Of a DNA stretch of 64,000 nucleotides, positions 1 to 12,358 are shown in pieces. The notes under the pieces were generated by a model that saw only the letters and a program-made list of their open reading frames with translations, was not told where the DNA came from and did no database searches. The first letter of the stretch is position 1; each line of letters starts with the position of its first letter. This DNA comes from Apostichopus japonicus (Eukaryota; Echinodermata; Holothuroidea; Aspidochirotida; Stichopodidae). The position numbers and the translations under genes were made by a program. The stretch is from NCBI RefSeq assembly GCF_037975245.1, contig NC_092569.1:27107168-27171167 (forward strand), written 5' to 3'.

Positions 1-1021
1 TGTAAATGGACTATTGTTCAAAGTAGAAATATATATATATATATAATGTACACAATTATATACAGATATATACAAATTCATGAAACCTAAATTAAATGGA
101 CCGATTAGTTAATGACAAAACAAAAACTGAATTGGAAACTTATCTTTCGGTTGCCATGGGAATTAATTACTACTCTTCAAAATTGTCCAGTTTAAATATT
201 TCCAAGTTTTGCTTTCAACACCGAGTCTTAACGGAGACGCAAATGTTCAAGTTTTGGACATTTTCCATTTTCCATTATACTAGTCACGAAATGAAGACAT
301 ACACATCATATACCACCAATGTCTGAAGATAAGATATATCCACCCAAACTAAACTACAATTTTCCTGATTTTGATAACGTTTGAAATGTAAAAAAAAAAT
401 GAATAATATCACGGTAAGTTGAAATCTCAATGGTATTTATCAGGTTGTATTATATGGATCAGCGTCGTACAAATATCCAAGGGATTAGGATGATTTAGGG
501 CCAGTAATTGTTTTTATCAACTTAAGGAAAGTTGATCACAGGCATTCACTGATACGAATACTAACTTGCTTGCTACTAATATTCAGTCTCGATTTGGGTA
601 CTCTAAACATACAGAGAAACGAAACATACTTTTTTGGCACATAACTTGTATAACAAATCCCAAGTGCTAACTAAATCAGCACAGCCAATTTTATGAATTT
701 AAGCGTGACTAAGGGTATACGATTAATTGCGTATAATGATGTGTGTCTTAACAATCTACCTAAATTGTATCTTTTAAGAGACTACTATAGCATGATTATT
801 TATGAAAATGCAAAATGAATACTAATGAAAACTGGAGAAAGCAAAAGGCACAATGAGTTAATAATTAATCCTTACAATAATCCCGTCTCAACACTATCCT
901 ATCCGATGAGACAATGTTCCAAGTCACTAATTAAATACTCGATGATTGCTGGATGAACAGTTATACAACCAAGGATGATTTTAGCCATGCTTTATATCTC
1001 ACAATTCTACCATGTAATTAA

Positions 1022-4000
1022 TCATAGGAAGGGCGTAATGGCTGCTAACGTGATGACAGCAAGGTGTACTCGCAAATGACTGCCATTTGATCCACCTGTT
1101 GGTAAAATTGAACAATGATTAGATGTTATTCTTCAAAGAAATTTACTAGTTGTTAGCAAGCTTTTATATTTACACAATGTCATTTATTTATCAAGAGACG
1201 GTAAAACTATCATAATGAATGAACTTACAAGTATGTCGACAAAACTATAGTTGGTGCATTTGGCATTACAAATACATTTTTTTTTTTACAATTCATATAT
1301 AAAATATTTATTCACGGGCTTCTGTATGTGTTAGCTTTGTTTCCGGTAAACAGTAATACTCATTGGCATTAGAAATAAATCCTATTTATAAATAGAACAA
1401 CATATTGAAGCTTCTGTGTCGTCATGACTTTCAAATTACTGGATGATTATATGTTTGTATTAAATAAGATATCATAGCTTCCGGTTGGATGGGATCTTGG
1501 CATTTGCTTACCTCTTTTAGTAGTAGGATGAACCTTATCTGTTTTACTCCCTAAAGTATTCCTGTGTACATTCTTGTCATTCAATGTCGGCCTAGGCGTG
1601 TTCGTAGTAGTACTACCTGTAGTAGGACTATATATCTTCATCTTCGTCGTTGTCGTCTTTGGAGTGGTTGCTACAGTTGTGGTTGCTACAGTTGTGGTTG
1701 CTACAGTTGTGGTTGTAACAATGTCTTTGACACATTTTGGAATTGAGCCAGACCAATGATAGGTGTCCGTTGCGTCATCCAAAATACACTCAACAAGTGC
1801 ATTATTATTCAAATGGAAACCTTCATCACAGTTATACTCAGCTAACATGGCAGTGTGATTAATCGTGCCGTGGTTAGGCGGTGGCAATTTGGTGCAAAGT
1901 GTTTCTAATGTAAAAAACAAGGAAAAGGTCTTGTCAAATATTTAAAATGTTGGGTGCATGGGTGTAAACCATACCGGTACTCTGGCCGATTGGATTATGG
2001 CGGTGCATTGAAATGACAAATGATAATACTCGGTTTTTCAAGGAGGCTCTTCTGAGGGGATGGACATTCTGATGGCTCGACTGGAGATACACAGTAAGGT
2101 TAAAATCATAGGTACCTCTATTTGGAAAATAAAAATGTAGAGTTGTTATTAGACTAAAGAGAAAACTAATGAAAGAGAAAGATTAAATAAAGATACTGAG
2201 TTAAATCTATTATTAAAATGGTGACAATAAGGTCAATTAGAATAGGAAAATCCAACAATCATAGCCAGAAAATAAAACTCAAGTGAAATGGGAGGATAAT
2301 AAGTTATGTTTTGATCCTTTATACAAATAATAATGGACAGTATAACATGTAAAGTATTGATTTTAGTGACTCACCAGTGACAGAAAAATCTACAAAAATT
2401 GTCTTTTCTTGAAATTCCGTGTCGAGTAAGATCACTTTATACATCTGTTCATGCGTGTGCTGAACATTTTTAATAACTAGTGATCCGGTTGGCAACATAT
2501 CATATTCGTGGCTGTCATATCCTCGCCCGAATTTCATCCCACTTTCAGATCTAATCAGTGGTTCAATGTCGTCGTGCTCTTCAAACCAATACACCCCTTC
2601 ATTTTCTGGGTTGAAGCAACAACTTATCACGCCCTCTGTATGCAACCGTCCAGTCACTCTAGATGGACAATTTTCTAAAAAAAAAAAAATCAAGTCTTAT
2701 GAACAAAAATGTATTTAAGAATAACTTAGTCTTGTTAAGTGAAGGCAAAAACTGCAGAAGTACAAAAAAAGATTTATGAGTAGTTGTTATATTTTGCTCT
2801 GTGATGTAGTACGGTTGCTCAAATCTATGAGATTTCTCCGTTATCGCGATCAAATTCAACCAGAAAGAAACAGGTTTACCATTGCAAGTGTCATAAGTCA
2901 AGCTTGGAAAAACATCATCACCTTCGCGAATGTGTTGATTTTAACGAATTTCAATACCAATAAATAATTGTGAAATTATCTGTGGAAAAGTCAGAGAATA
3001 CAACACTGACGTTTCCAAGTTACTTTTATAAATTTAATTGGTTTCGTTGAGACTATTAAATGGCGTTCGGAAAATTTGGGGAAATACACGCGTAGTTACC
3101 GTACAAAACGTTCCATTTCAGATTTACAAGTTACACCAAATTGAATGATATTGCTTTTTGTATACTTGAAAAACTTGTTTATTTCGTGAAATTGTATCGC
3201 TATTACACGAGGTATGACACCGCAATGTCCAACTTTCTCAACATTGAAATATGTCATCATTAAAATCATAAAAATGTTTTTAATATATATTCTTCTCAAG
3301 CCTTTTTATTTTGCTTCATTGATTTAATGTTATACAAAATATGATAGCGCAAATACCAAATATTCTCGAGCTTGAAAATATGTTATCTTAATATCACATA
3401 GATATTTGTCCGTTCGTGTATGCAGTAATCAGTTGAGTTTGCCGACTCACCAGTAACAGAGAAGTCCACCGTGAATTCGTCATCTCTAAATTCCGAATCG
3501 AGAAGAATTACTGTATATTGCTGGTTATTAGTGAATTGGGTGTTCTTAATAACGAGTGATCCATTTTGTAATACGTCATATTCGTGACTTTTGTAACCTC
3601 TACCAGCCTTATATCCACTCTCTAATCTAATCAATGGTTCGTCATCATCAGATTCTTCAAACCAATACACGCCTTCAAAGTTTGAATCAAAGTCACAAGG
3701 TAGGAAGACACGCTCTCCGCAAAAGCCACTAACGTGAGGTGAGCAACGGTTTCCTGCGAGTGTAAAAATATAAATAAAAACAAAACTTATTTTAATTTAG
3801 AGGAACACTTTAAGAGAATTGTGATATGAGGTTCTCTTGTCGAAATGCTTAATACACGCGATTTTCAACAATCACAGCGTAAGGACAAGTGTTTACTTTA
3901 TTGTAATATTCCCCGCTGAAGAGCACTCGTACCGACAGTTTGAGTACATAAAAGTATGTGTTAGAATCAATATGACGACATAAACTTGAATTAAATAGTG

Positions 4001-4187
4001 ACATTGTTAAATTTAAAGATGCCAGAAAACTCGTCATTTTGGTAGTATTAGGGGTTTAGCACAGATTGACGTATTCTCTTAATAGGGCGATTTCAATAGA
4101 AAACATACCATTCGCTGAACCAAGGAAAAGTAATAGAGTAACCAGAAAATATATGCCGACTGCTCTTTTCCAGCCAGAGAATTCCAT
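1022..4187 (-). CDS. Gene A: GPI-anchored Ig-like/Sushi surface protein (5 coding exons)
   Basis: Coding exons, in transcript order: 4187-4109 (signal peptide), 3753-3451 (Ig-like 1), 2674-2375 (Ig-like 2), 1904-1512 (Sushi plus Thr-rich stalk), 1095-1022 (C-terminal tail). All junctions are GT/AG and all introns are phase 1; the sum is 1149 nt, 382 residues. The start MEFSGWKRAVG opens a hydrophobic leader. Each Ig-like domain has a B-strand Cys, a C-strand Trp (VYWF) and an E-strand-like GSLVIKN. The Sushi domain shows four Cys with LPPPNHG, GFHLN and the W..P.C ending. The stalk has VATTT repeats. The last exon encodes GGSNGSHLRVHLAVITLAAI and stops after TPFL, a small-residue site followed by a hydrophobic end typical of GPI signals, with no cytoplasmic part. 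An acceptor-like CAG near 4210 suggests a 5'UTR intron. The ligand is unknown. A third Ig exon is present only as a fragment (2036-2090). Confidence 0.8.
2036..2090 (-). pseudogene. Remnant of a third Ig-like exon in gene A
   Basis: About 55 nt matching the first part of the intact third Ig exon of gene B (14058-13765), including the CPSP start. Just downstream the sequence jumps into the head of a tRNA-like SINE that lies several hundred bases away in gene B. The rest of the exon and its splice donor are missing, so the exon cannot be used. Because neighbouring exons are all phase 1, splicing Ig2 straight to the Sushi exon keeps the frame. Confidence 0.75.
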
Positions 4188-4828
4188 TTTTCTTGAATCT
4201 TTTCTACCTGGTAATAAATGAATGATATAAGTTATTTCAAAAATTTACAACGACAAGTTTAAACTCGACTGTTGCTTGGCAGTATGAATATTTATGTTTC
4301 TGGTAACAGGAATCTGTAATCTGTATCCGTAATCCAGGAATTAGATGCATGATGATAAAAACAAGGTCTCAAAGTTTTTCAACTTTCTTCATCAAAGTAT
4401 CATCTGATAATTGTCACGATATATGTCATACCACTTGTTACACATTCATTTCTTACTTACGGCTAGACTTGTCAATAAAAAGTGGTAATTCTGTGTAAAT
4501 TGTCAGATTCAAAGCACCAGGGGTGCACTCTGTACAATCATAGCACGTTGGTAATAAGCACCCATTAACATTTTTACTTAGTATTCAATCCAGTAGAATC
4601 ACTGCGGTTGAATGGTACGGACTTCCGTCTGTGACACGAAGGTCCGGTTTTCGATTCCTCCCTTCGCCTGATGAGTTCCAAAAAGATGAAACCGGTCGTA
4701 AAGTGGAAGTTTTCTGGTTTCTTTTGTCGTTATAAACTTATAAACGAAAGAGATACTTTGAACAGATAAAGTTAAATGAAATAGAATACGACCAAGGCAA
4801 ATGAATAAATACATTTGAAAGGGTAATC

Positions 4829-4918
4829 CAGCCTCCACCAGGAATCTCACCCGGCCAGCCCGTTTCATATGTGGAAAGTCACCCTAACCAACTAGGCTAT
4901 GGACACCGATTGTCTGTT
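4829..4918 (-). repeat. tRNA-derived SINE head
   Basis: On the minus strand this has an A-box-like TAGTTGGTTAGGGTG and a weak B-box-like GGTGAGATTCC, flanked upstream by GACAATCGGTGTCC. The same flank and layout recur at 46692-46771, which defines a repeat family rather than a functional tRNA gene. No tRNA cloverleaf could be completed. A second tRNA-like B box, on the plus strand, lies near 4650. Confidence 0.5.
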
Positions 4919-7900
4919 CTGAGGTTCGAAACCAGCATGAAGTAGTTAATCCACTCTAGAATATATTCCACATGTATCGAACAATCCTAGCCCTGTCTTG
5001 GTGACATATTTGGCCTCTAGAGATCAATCGTGATGCTATCCATCTCCAAACTCATTTGTTAATCCTAAAACCATCAATAGATATCTATATATATTTATAT
5101 ATATTGTATATATATATTATGTATATAACATATAAATGTATATAACATATATAACAAGAGACACCCTTCTTCTTGCAGCTTCAAAGTTTAGTACTTAGTT
5201 TTAGAATCAAAATAAACTATTCATATTGCTGTTTATTTGTTACCTGTTTTCGGCCGTTGATCCATGTTAGATTTATAAAACTCTCAGATCAGTTCTTATA
5301 TTCCGATACCAATGTAGCACAACATAGTTCCTTCAAACTGAAATTTATTTGAATTACACTTCCAAGTTGACTGGTATGCCACGTACACTGTGTCACTCAA
5401 TGGCAATGCCTAACGTTTCATAGAATATTCTGAGGGCAATGACAATGTTTGTGTTAACCCTTCAGTGGTACAAAAGATTTGTGTATTTAAGATAACACTG
5501 GTGTAGGTTATATTACTAAATCGAACAAAGTTCGTCATTTTGATTGTACAATCTTCAATCAAAATCATACTGGAAATGGTGCCTGAGATTTTTAGTGTTT
5601 GTCTACCTGCGATAGTGGTTATTTTATCAGTAAGGTTTGCGTACCAGCCAGCTAAGCAACTGTAAACATATATATTGTCGCAGAAACGAAACTGATTTAC
5701 TAAATACGAGTCAAAGATTAAGTCAATAACTCGTTCGTGCTTTCATGGCATCTATTTTGAAATTAATAATCTCTCTGTATCTACACATAATTATGCCATG
5801 TTTAATGATCTTAGATATTATGATCTCAAAATAGTTATAATATAATATCATTTTTTGCTCTTCCTTGACGGAAAATAGCCCTGATAACTTCGAATACTTA
5901 CAATGACTCACGGCTTAGTGGGTGACAGTTTACTTGATATTTATATTCAATGATACTTAACACAGGTCCTGTTTTTGACAATATCTATTTCTGAAACAAA
6001 ACAGGTGTATTTATAATTCTGCATTTACTCCATTCCATTACAAACGCAATGAAAAACATTCCTTTAAGAATTGTTCCGTTACATCTTGATCTACCAAAGG
6101 TATATATGTTGAATACGGGGGATGCAGCACGAGGCACATTCAGACAATCACGGAGTGAGAAATTAGTAGATTTAGGATAGAAACAGGATTTATTCACCTA
6201 TAGATACGTACGGCTCTACTACTTCTCTGAGCTTAAGACCAAAGACAGCAAAATATAACTAGTCAAGTCTCTTTAACTCCAAACTATCGGTAACTAAACT
6301 CCCATAACTGATCTTATTGGGATTTACCTACAATTGTATTGACATTAATGATTGATATTACTCATTATCGATTCCTTGACGATTTCCAAGTACACTACGC
6401 AGAAACAACTCACAGTATTGGAATGTCACATGTTTAACTTCTAAACAAGAGTCGCTTCCTTATATGGTCATTTGCTGGTTTTCGGGAGAATTGCCAACAC
6501 AGGTATAGCCTACTTAGAGACATTACCTAGAAACAACAACCGGATTGAATGCGGTAACTCTGCTTTGCCCGTAACAGAATTGTGATATCCAATTGTCAGA
6601 GATATTTAGTTTTGTAATCATTTTTTTTTTATTCTTTTGTAATACATTTTTGAAGAAGAGAAGGATCAAGACTTGAATCTTATTGTGCGGCTTTCATGTA
6701 TGGATGTAAGTTAGTCCTATTTTCTTATTTTTTTTATGACTCTCTTGGAGTCTGGGAGATTGTGAAGGAATCTTTCTGCTCTTTGTAGAAAACAGTTGTG
6801 TGCAAATTATTAGTTGATATTCACTGAATAATTGATCAGCTTGTTGTTAATTACGACTATATTTACGAAAAATCTTAAGATCTTACAATGGGCACGTTTG
6901 AAAAGGTGGAGTGAAGAAGGTGTTTCAGAGTATTCATAAACGCAGATTGGGCAATCGGCTGACATGTCGAATAACGTAGCCATAATATCTACTTGTAAAC
7001 CCTTTCCTTAATATGCAGGTTTTTGTAAACAAAGCCGCTCCTAGATATTTGTTGTCTATATAGAGGGCCTCAATTTGAATTGAGAATAGCAGAGGCCAAA
7101 TTAAAATGCAATGGATATGGCCCTAGAAACGACAAAACCCACTCGCCTTATAAACAGTCTTCCATACTGAAGGAAACAATTTGAACTTCAAAATAGTGCA
7201 TTCTGAAGCATCTTTAGACTATAATATAGTTCTTCAATAAGGTCTAAAAGCAAGATTATTTTAAAAGCTACACACTAATGGAATGTATGGGTAAGGTTCG
7301 GGTAATAGGGTAGTTAACGCAAGAAGTAAACAGGCTAAGTATGTAACTGCGTTTGACTGCATAAAAAGGCTTAATTGCGCAAACACTACGTATAAATGTG
7401 TACGTAAGTGCATTGAAATACGGCAAACAAGGAGCATATAGTTTTATTATATTTATGCTTATTTTCTGAGCGTAGACATCATTTTAGTTTTATCTTGTTA
7501 AGTCTGTCGTTTACACTCTAGTGTTTTATTTTCTTGTTTCAATCAGTCAATCAATAGATCGAATAAACAACGATGTATAAGAGTGAAGCGAGGGAATGAA
7601 CTTAAAACCAAAGTATCCACAAAACTTCTTCTAAGCAAAAATGTACAGGTATAATTCAGTACATTGGATACACATGTAAATATAATATGTGATACTGGTT
7701 GTCATCGTCATACAATGAAAGTCAACTCTGATGATATATGCTGATTGATAATCATATTTAATTTTTTACCTGTTATGCTTTATTGGAAAATTTTGCCTTT
7801 ATTCTGGCAAACTGTGTGAATCTCTGAAATGTATAATATATCGATATGAAAATTAGTCAAAACGTTTGATTGCAATGGGAGTCGAGCCATTTACTAAATG

Positions 7901-8790
7901 ACTACCAGCTCCGTGTTCTATCAAACTGTATCAAAAAGACTTAACAAGCTCCAAAAATCAATTTGCATATTAAGTAAAGATGTAGTTCTTCGTTACAATA
8001 TTTCTATAAATATAATTAATATGCAAAGTCTTTTCGAAGGAAAGACATTTCTTGCCAATTCAAAGAACACTAACAAAGATGACACTTAATATTTCGTGAT
8101 ATTACTGTCTATATTGCGTTCCCCTGTATTGAATACTTCCTCTACTTCATTTTATTTGCATGTTTCTTGTTGTTCTCTACATAGTTTTGTTTCTAGTGTT
8201 CAGTGAATCTGTGTCTCAAATGAAACCACGCTAAGAGAGATACTCTCAAATGAAAGTCGTATTAGGCAGGGAATTGCCCTTTCATGTTGTTCATTAAAAT
8301 TTCTAATAGAGCCTTGTGATGTTACTATAGTTTAAATGTGAGTTGCGTACTATGTTGTTAGATAACTTAACCTGACAGTTTCACTCGGCAGTAGATCTCA
8401 TCTGTCCATCAAAATATGCCGATGGACTTGTGTGATGTAACCCTTGATTGGCTTTGAAATATAATCATAATGGTACCCTTCATAATTAAAAATGTAACAG
8501 GAATCTCACAAATCACTAAATAAAGAAAAGTAAATAATGAAAATGACAATTCGAGAAAGCCAACTCTAACAGTATTGCCGGTATAGGCTAAAGTTAGATT
8601 TAACGAAAAACCCATAGCAATGTTATAACCAGATTACCGGCGCTGATAATATATAGAGGATAGAAGTTATTAAAGACATTAGATCAAACCATATCAACGA
8701 ATCAATATGAGTTTTGTAGAGAGCAAATTAATTGATTGACTAAAATGTTCAGTTGTGCAGAATAAGTCGCTGATTGGAAACGTGTACGTT

Positions 8791-9172
8791 CACCCGATAC
8801 TCATAGCTAGTATACAGTAGCTACTGTTCATGTGCCACAACCGTACATCAGTAACTACTGCGCTGTGTTCGTAACACGGTAACATGTGTTACAGGTGGCA
8901 CAGTTTTTTCTAACTGCAAATTTAAAATTTTAAAACTTAAAATTTAATTTTAAAATTTAAAATATAAAATAATAAAAATTTATATATATATTTTTTTAAT
9001 TTCTGCAAATTTTCACCTGTCGGATTCGTAGTTCATCGTGTAACAGCTTTGCAGTAATTACTGTGCCACCTGTAACACATGTTACCGTGTTGCGAACACA
9101 GCACAGTAGTTACTGATGCACGGTTTGTGGAACATGAACAGTAGTTACTGTACTAGCTATGAGTATCGGATG
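8791..9172. mobile_element. Foldback/MITE-like element with ~130-bp inverted arms
   Basis: The ends CACCCGATACTCATAGCTAG and the reverse complement of the right end (CATCCGATACTCATAGCTAG) match apart from one base. Similarity continues inward about 130 bp per arm, including AACATGTGTTACAGGTGGCA. The centre is an AT-rich spacer with no coding potential. GTACGTT lies directly outside both ends (8784-8790 and 9173-9179) as a likely target site duplication. The superfamily is not clear; 7-8 bp duplications occur in several. Confidence 0.75.
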
Positions 9173-11391
9173 GTACGTTCGTGATCAAATGTTAAACGGA
9201 TTGTTCTCGGCTTTCATTATGTTATAGTTGAAGAGCGCCTCGCAAGATACCGTATATGACGTAAACTACTGTACAACAATATTGTGGATTGAATGAGGGA
9301 GACTCCCGTGTATTAGTCCTTTATAGATGAACGGCATTTTCGTTTTCAGTTTGATAATTTCGTTTTGTTATACTCAGAAAGACGGAAACATAAGTAATTG
9401 ATAGGAAGTCAAGATAACTAAGGACAAAATAATGTCAAGATGATGCGGATGTTTCAACGTTACATAATACCCACTACTAGTTTTTATGTTGAAACATAGT
9501 ACCCTCAACTAGTATTTCCTGTTTTCGCCATTGTGACATCTACATGAATTTTGTGTTAAGAAAGTTGAAAGTCCTTTGAGAAACATTGCGTCAGTTTGTA
9601 GATTAGTAATGAAAAGAGTCAAAATAAATTATATCAGTAACTGCTATAGTTGTTAGTAGTAATGCTACTCAGTATATCCAATTAAAAGAAACTCTTGAAT
9701 TACATCAAGAAATGATGTCTTCACGAGGTATTATAATAAACACTGGTTGTCGTTATTTTGCTCGCTATCAACATTCAGTTCTGACGATATATTATCGAAC
9801 AATCAACAAATGTCGCCAAAAGTTAGTCAACAATTTCCAGCCTTTCTTGATTCAGTTTTCTTGATTCTCTAGTAACACTTCAGTCAAATTTGTTGTTCTT
9901 TAAACCTACGCAACATATTGCTTGAAGGGTTAAAGAGAAATGCATTACTTATATCAGGTCCAGAGTTTTGTTTGTCTTCAAATATAGAGGTTCACTGGAG
10001 TCATCGCCATGGAATATGTTGTCCATATTTGTTGATTGTTTGATTAACTCTGCTTGAAAAAATTTAAGTGTAAAGGTCGCGTGATTTCAGTTTCGGTTCA
10101 GTGCTTGCAGTGATTCACGGCTGTGTAATTGGTGACACATGTATACACCTATAGGGAATATAAAATCTCGTTCCCAAGTTGACATTAGCGTTATTCTTAA
10201 CGTGCATTGCTGTTAACTATTGAAACCAACCTTCAAAAGCTCAAACTATCACAAACACTGTATAAAACCATTGCGGTCGTTAAGTAAAGACTTGATAAGT
10301 GCACCATAAGAAAAAAAAAATGGAGACAATGAGGACACTTGGAGGCTGCACTCGTAGGCTTCACTATCGTTATATATAGTTTCAAAAGTCTTGTTTGTAG
10401 AACGAAAACAAGACTTTTACTTCGCAAAGGGAAGTGGTAGTTTGAGTTCTTCTGAACGGCCGATGACCCTTCTTTTAATATTGAGTAATAGAAATATTAG
10501 ACTTTGAAACACACGTTTCGATGAAGACAATAAAATTTAACCATAACCGACACTGCCCCCACTTATTTTATTCTGGACATTCTTCTTTAGCTAGGTCAGG
10601 AAGAACTCACAAGGAGGGGGGGGGGGTGGGGGCTCGTAAATACGTCTGTGCGATACACCAAGAAATAGTCGAAGCGTCTTCAACATTGTTTCAAAATATG
10701 ATACCATTTTAAGTCAAAGATCCTTAATTCATTTAGACCCTCAACTAACGAATTATCATATTATTCCACCCCCTCCCACGCTCACTCTACAAGAAAAGGT
10801 GGTTGCACCCTTACATAATTTCTATATATATATATATATAATGAAGACAACATATGGAACTACGAATTCAATCTCCCATTCTATGGATACGTTATTGTGT
10901 TGGGATGAGAAATGCCGGTTTGATATACAAAATAACTCAATTATTTTGGATTTTTGTTTTGGATTTAAGATACAAAATAGCTCAACAGAAGTCTGGTATT
11001 ATTGAATGTGGAATGGGGTAACATCTACCACAACATTATAGCAAGCTGTCTTAAGTGTTTTACAGTGAGCATGCTGATAAATATCATTTACATGTTAGGT
11101 TCTTTCTCAAGGTTCTGGAAATGTTTACCTCTATATAAGAATACTTATAATTGAGTTTGTGTGTTTGCATTATCTTCCAGCTTTCATTACATTGTATAAC
11201 AAGAAGCGGAAATCAATCGAGTCAAAGCTATTTATTAACATGCATGTCATGATGATTAAAATATTAATTAATGATAATTCATAAAATTTAAAGATGACAA
11301 GTTGACAAAAATTTCAAGTAAATTTCAAAGTATTGGTGTATTATTTATATACAAAGCCATATGATATGTACAGGATGTCTCAAAGACATCA
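9173..11391. other. Gene-poor spacer
   Basis: No convincing coding exon, RNA gene or complete mobile element was found. It holds short open frames without homology features, a poly-G tract near 10615-10630 and a short TA run near 10824-10840. It ends where the second copy of the segmental duplication begins. Confidence 0.5.
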
Positions 11392-12358
11392 TATAAATTG
11401 ACTATTGTTAAAAGCAGAAATACATATAATTTTATATATATATATATACACATTCATAAAACCTAAATTAAATGGAACAGTTAGTTAATGACAAAAAAAA
11501 AACGACCTGGAAACTTATCTTTCGGTTGCGATTGGAATTAATAACTATTCTTTAAAATTGTCCAGCTTAAATATTTTCCGAGAAAAGCTTTCACCACAGA
11601 GGCTAACCTAAGAACGTGAAATTGCAAATTTTGGCAAGTTTCCATTTTCCATTATACTAGCCATGAAACGAGAACATAAATGTCATATACCACCAATGCC
11701 TGAAGATAAGACATATACACATAAAATGTACTACAACTTTCCTAATTTAGATAACGTTTGAAATATAAAAAATGAAAAACAAAAACACGGTAAGTTAACC
11801 TGAATGATATTTAGCAGTTTATATTACGGATTAGCGTCGCACAAGATTCTAGTGGTCGGGATGATTTTGGGTCAAGAATTTTGTTTTATCAACTTAAGGA
11901 AAGTTTCTCCCCAAGGGTTCAATAATACGAATACGAAATTACTTGTTACCAATATTCAAAGTCTCGATTTGGGTATTCTAAACATACAAAGAAACAACAC
12001 ATACTTTATGGTACATGACTTGTATAACAAATCCAAAGTGCTTACAAAATGAACAGAGCCAATTTATGAATTTAAGCCTGGGTAAGGGTATACGATTAAT
12101 TAATTAATTAATTAAATTTCATTTTTGGAGAGTCTACTATAACATGATTATTAATACAAATGCAAAGTGAATACTAATAAAAGCTGGAGAAAGCAAAAGG
12201 CACAATGGGTTACTAATTAATCCTTACTACAAACCCGTCTCAACACTATCCTATCCGATTCAGTGTTCCAAGTCACTAATTATATTCTCGAAGATGGTAG
12301 GAGGAACAATAATACAACCGCAGATGATTTTGGTCATGCTTTACATCTCACAATTCTG

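Larger units (their letters stand above)
1..8240. repeat. Segmental duplication, copy 1 (gene A side)
   Basis: Base 1 onward aligns by eye with 11392 onward; both begin with a TGACTATTGTT-type stretch. The match runs through the gene A exons and introns to the TTAA at 5718, then resumes against 27555-27715, 30985-31125, 33043-33380, 34080-34985 (inverted) and 35095-35262. Copy 1 therefore shows the arrangement before most insertions into copy 2. The true left end lies outside the window. Between 4210 and 8240 no convincing gene is seen; the stretch holds the gene A upstream region, tRNA-like SINE remnants near 4600-4920 and AT-rich sequence near 5085-5150. Confidence 0.75.

Noticed and set aside
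1564-1759. Plus-strand Cys-rich open frames opposite the gene A Thr-rich stalk
   Set aside because: Antisense of the ACA/ACT Thr codon repeats in the Sushi exon; the minus-strand gene explains the sequence.
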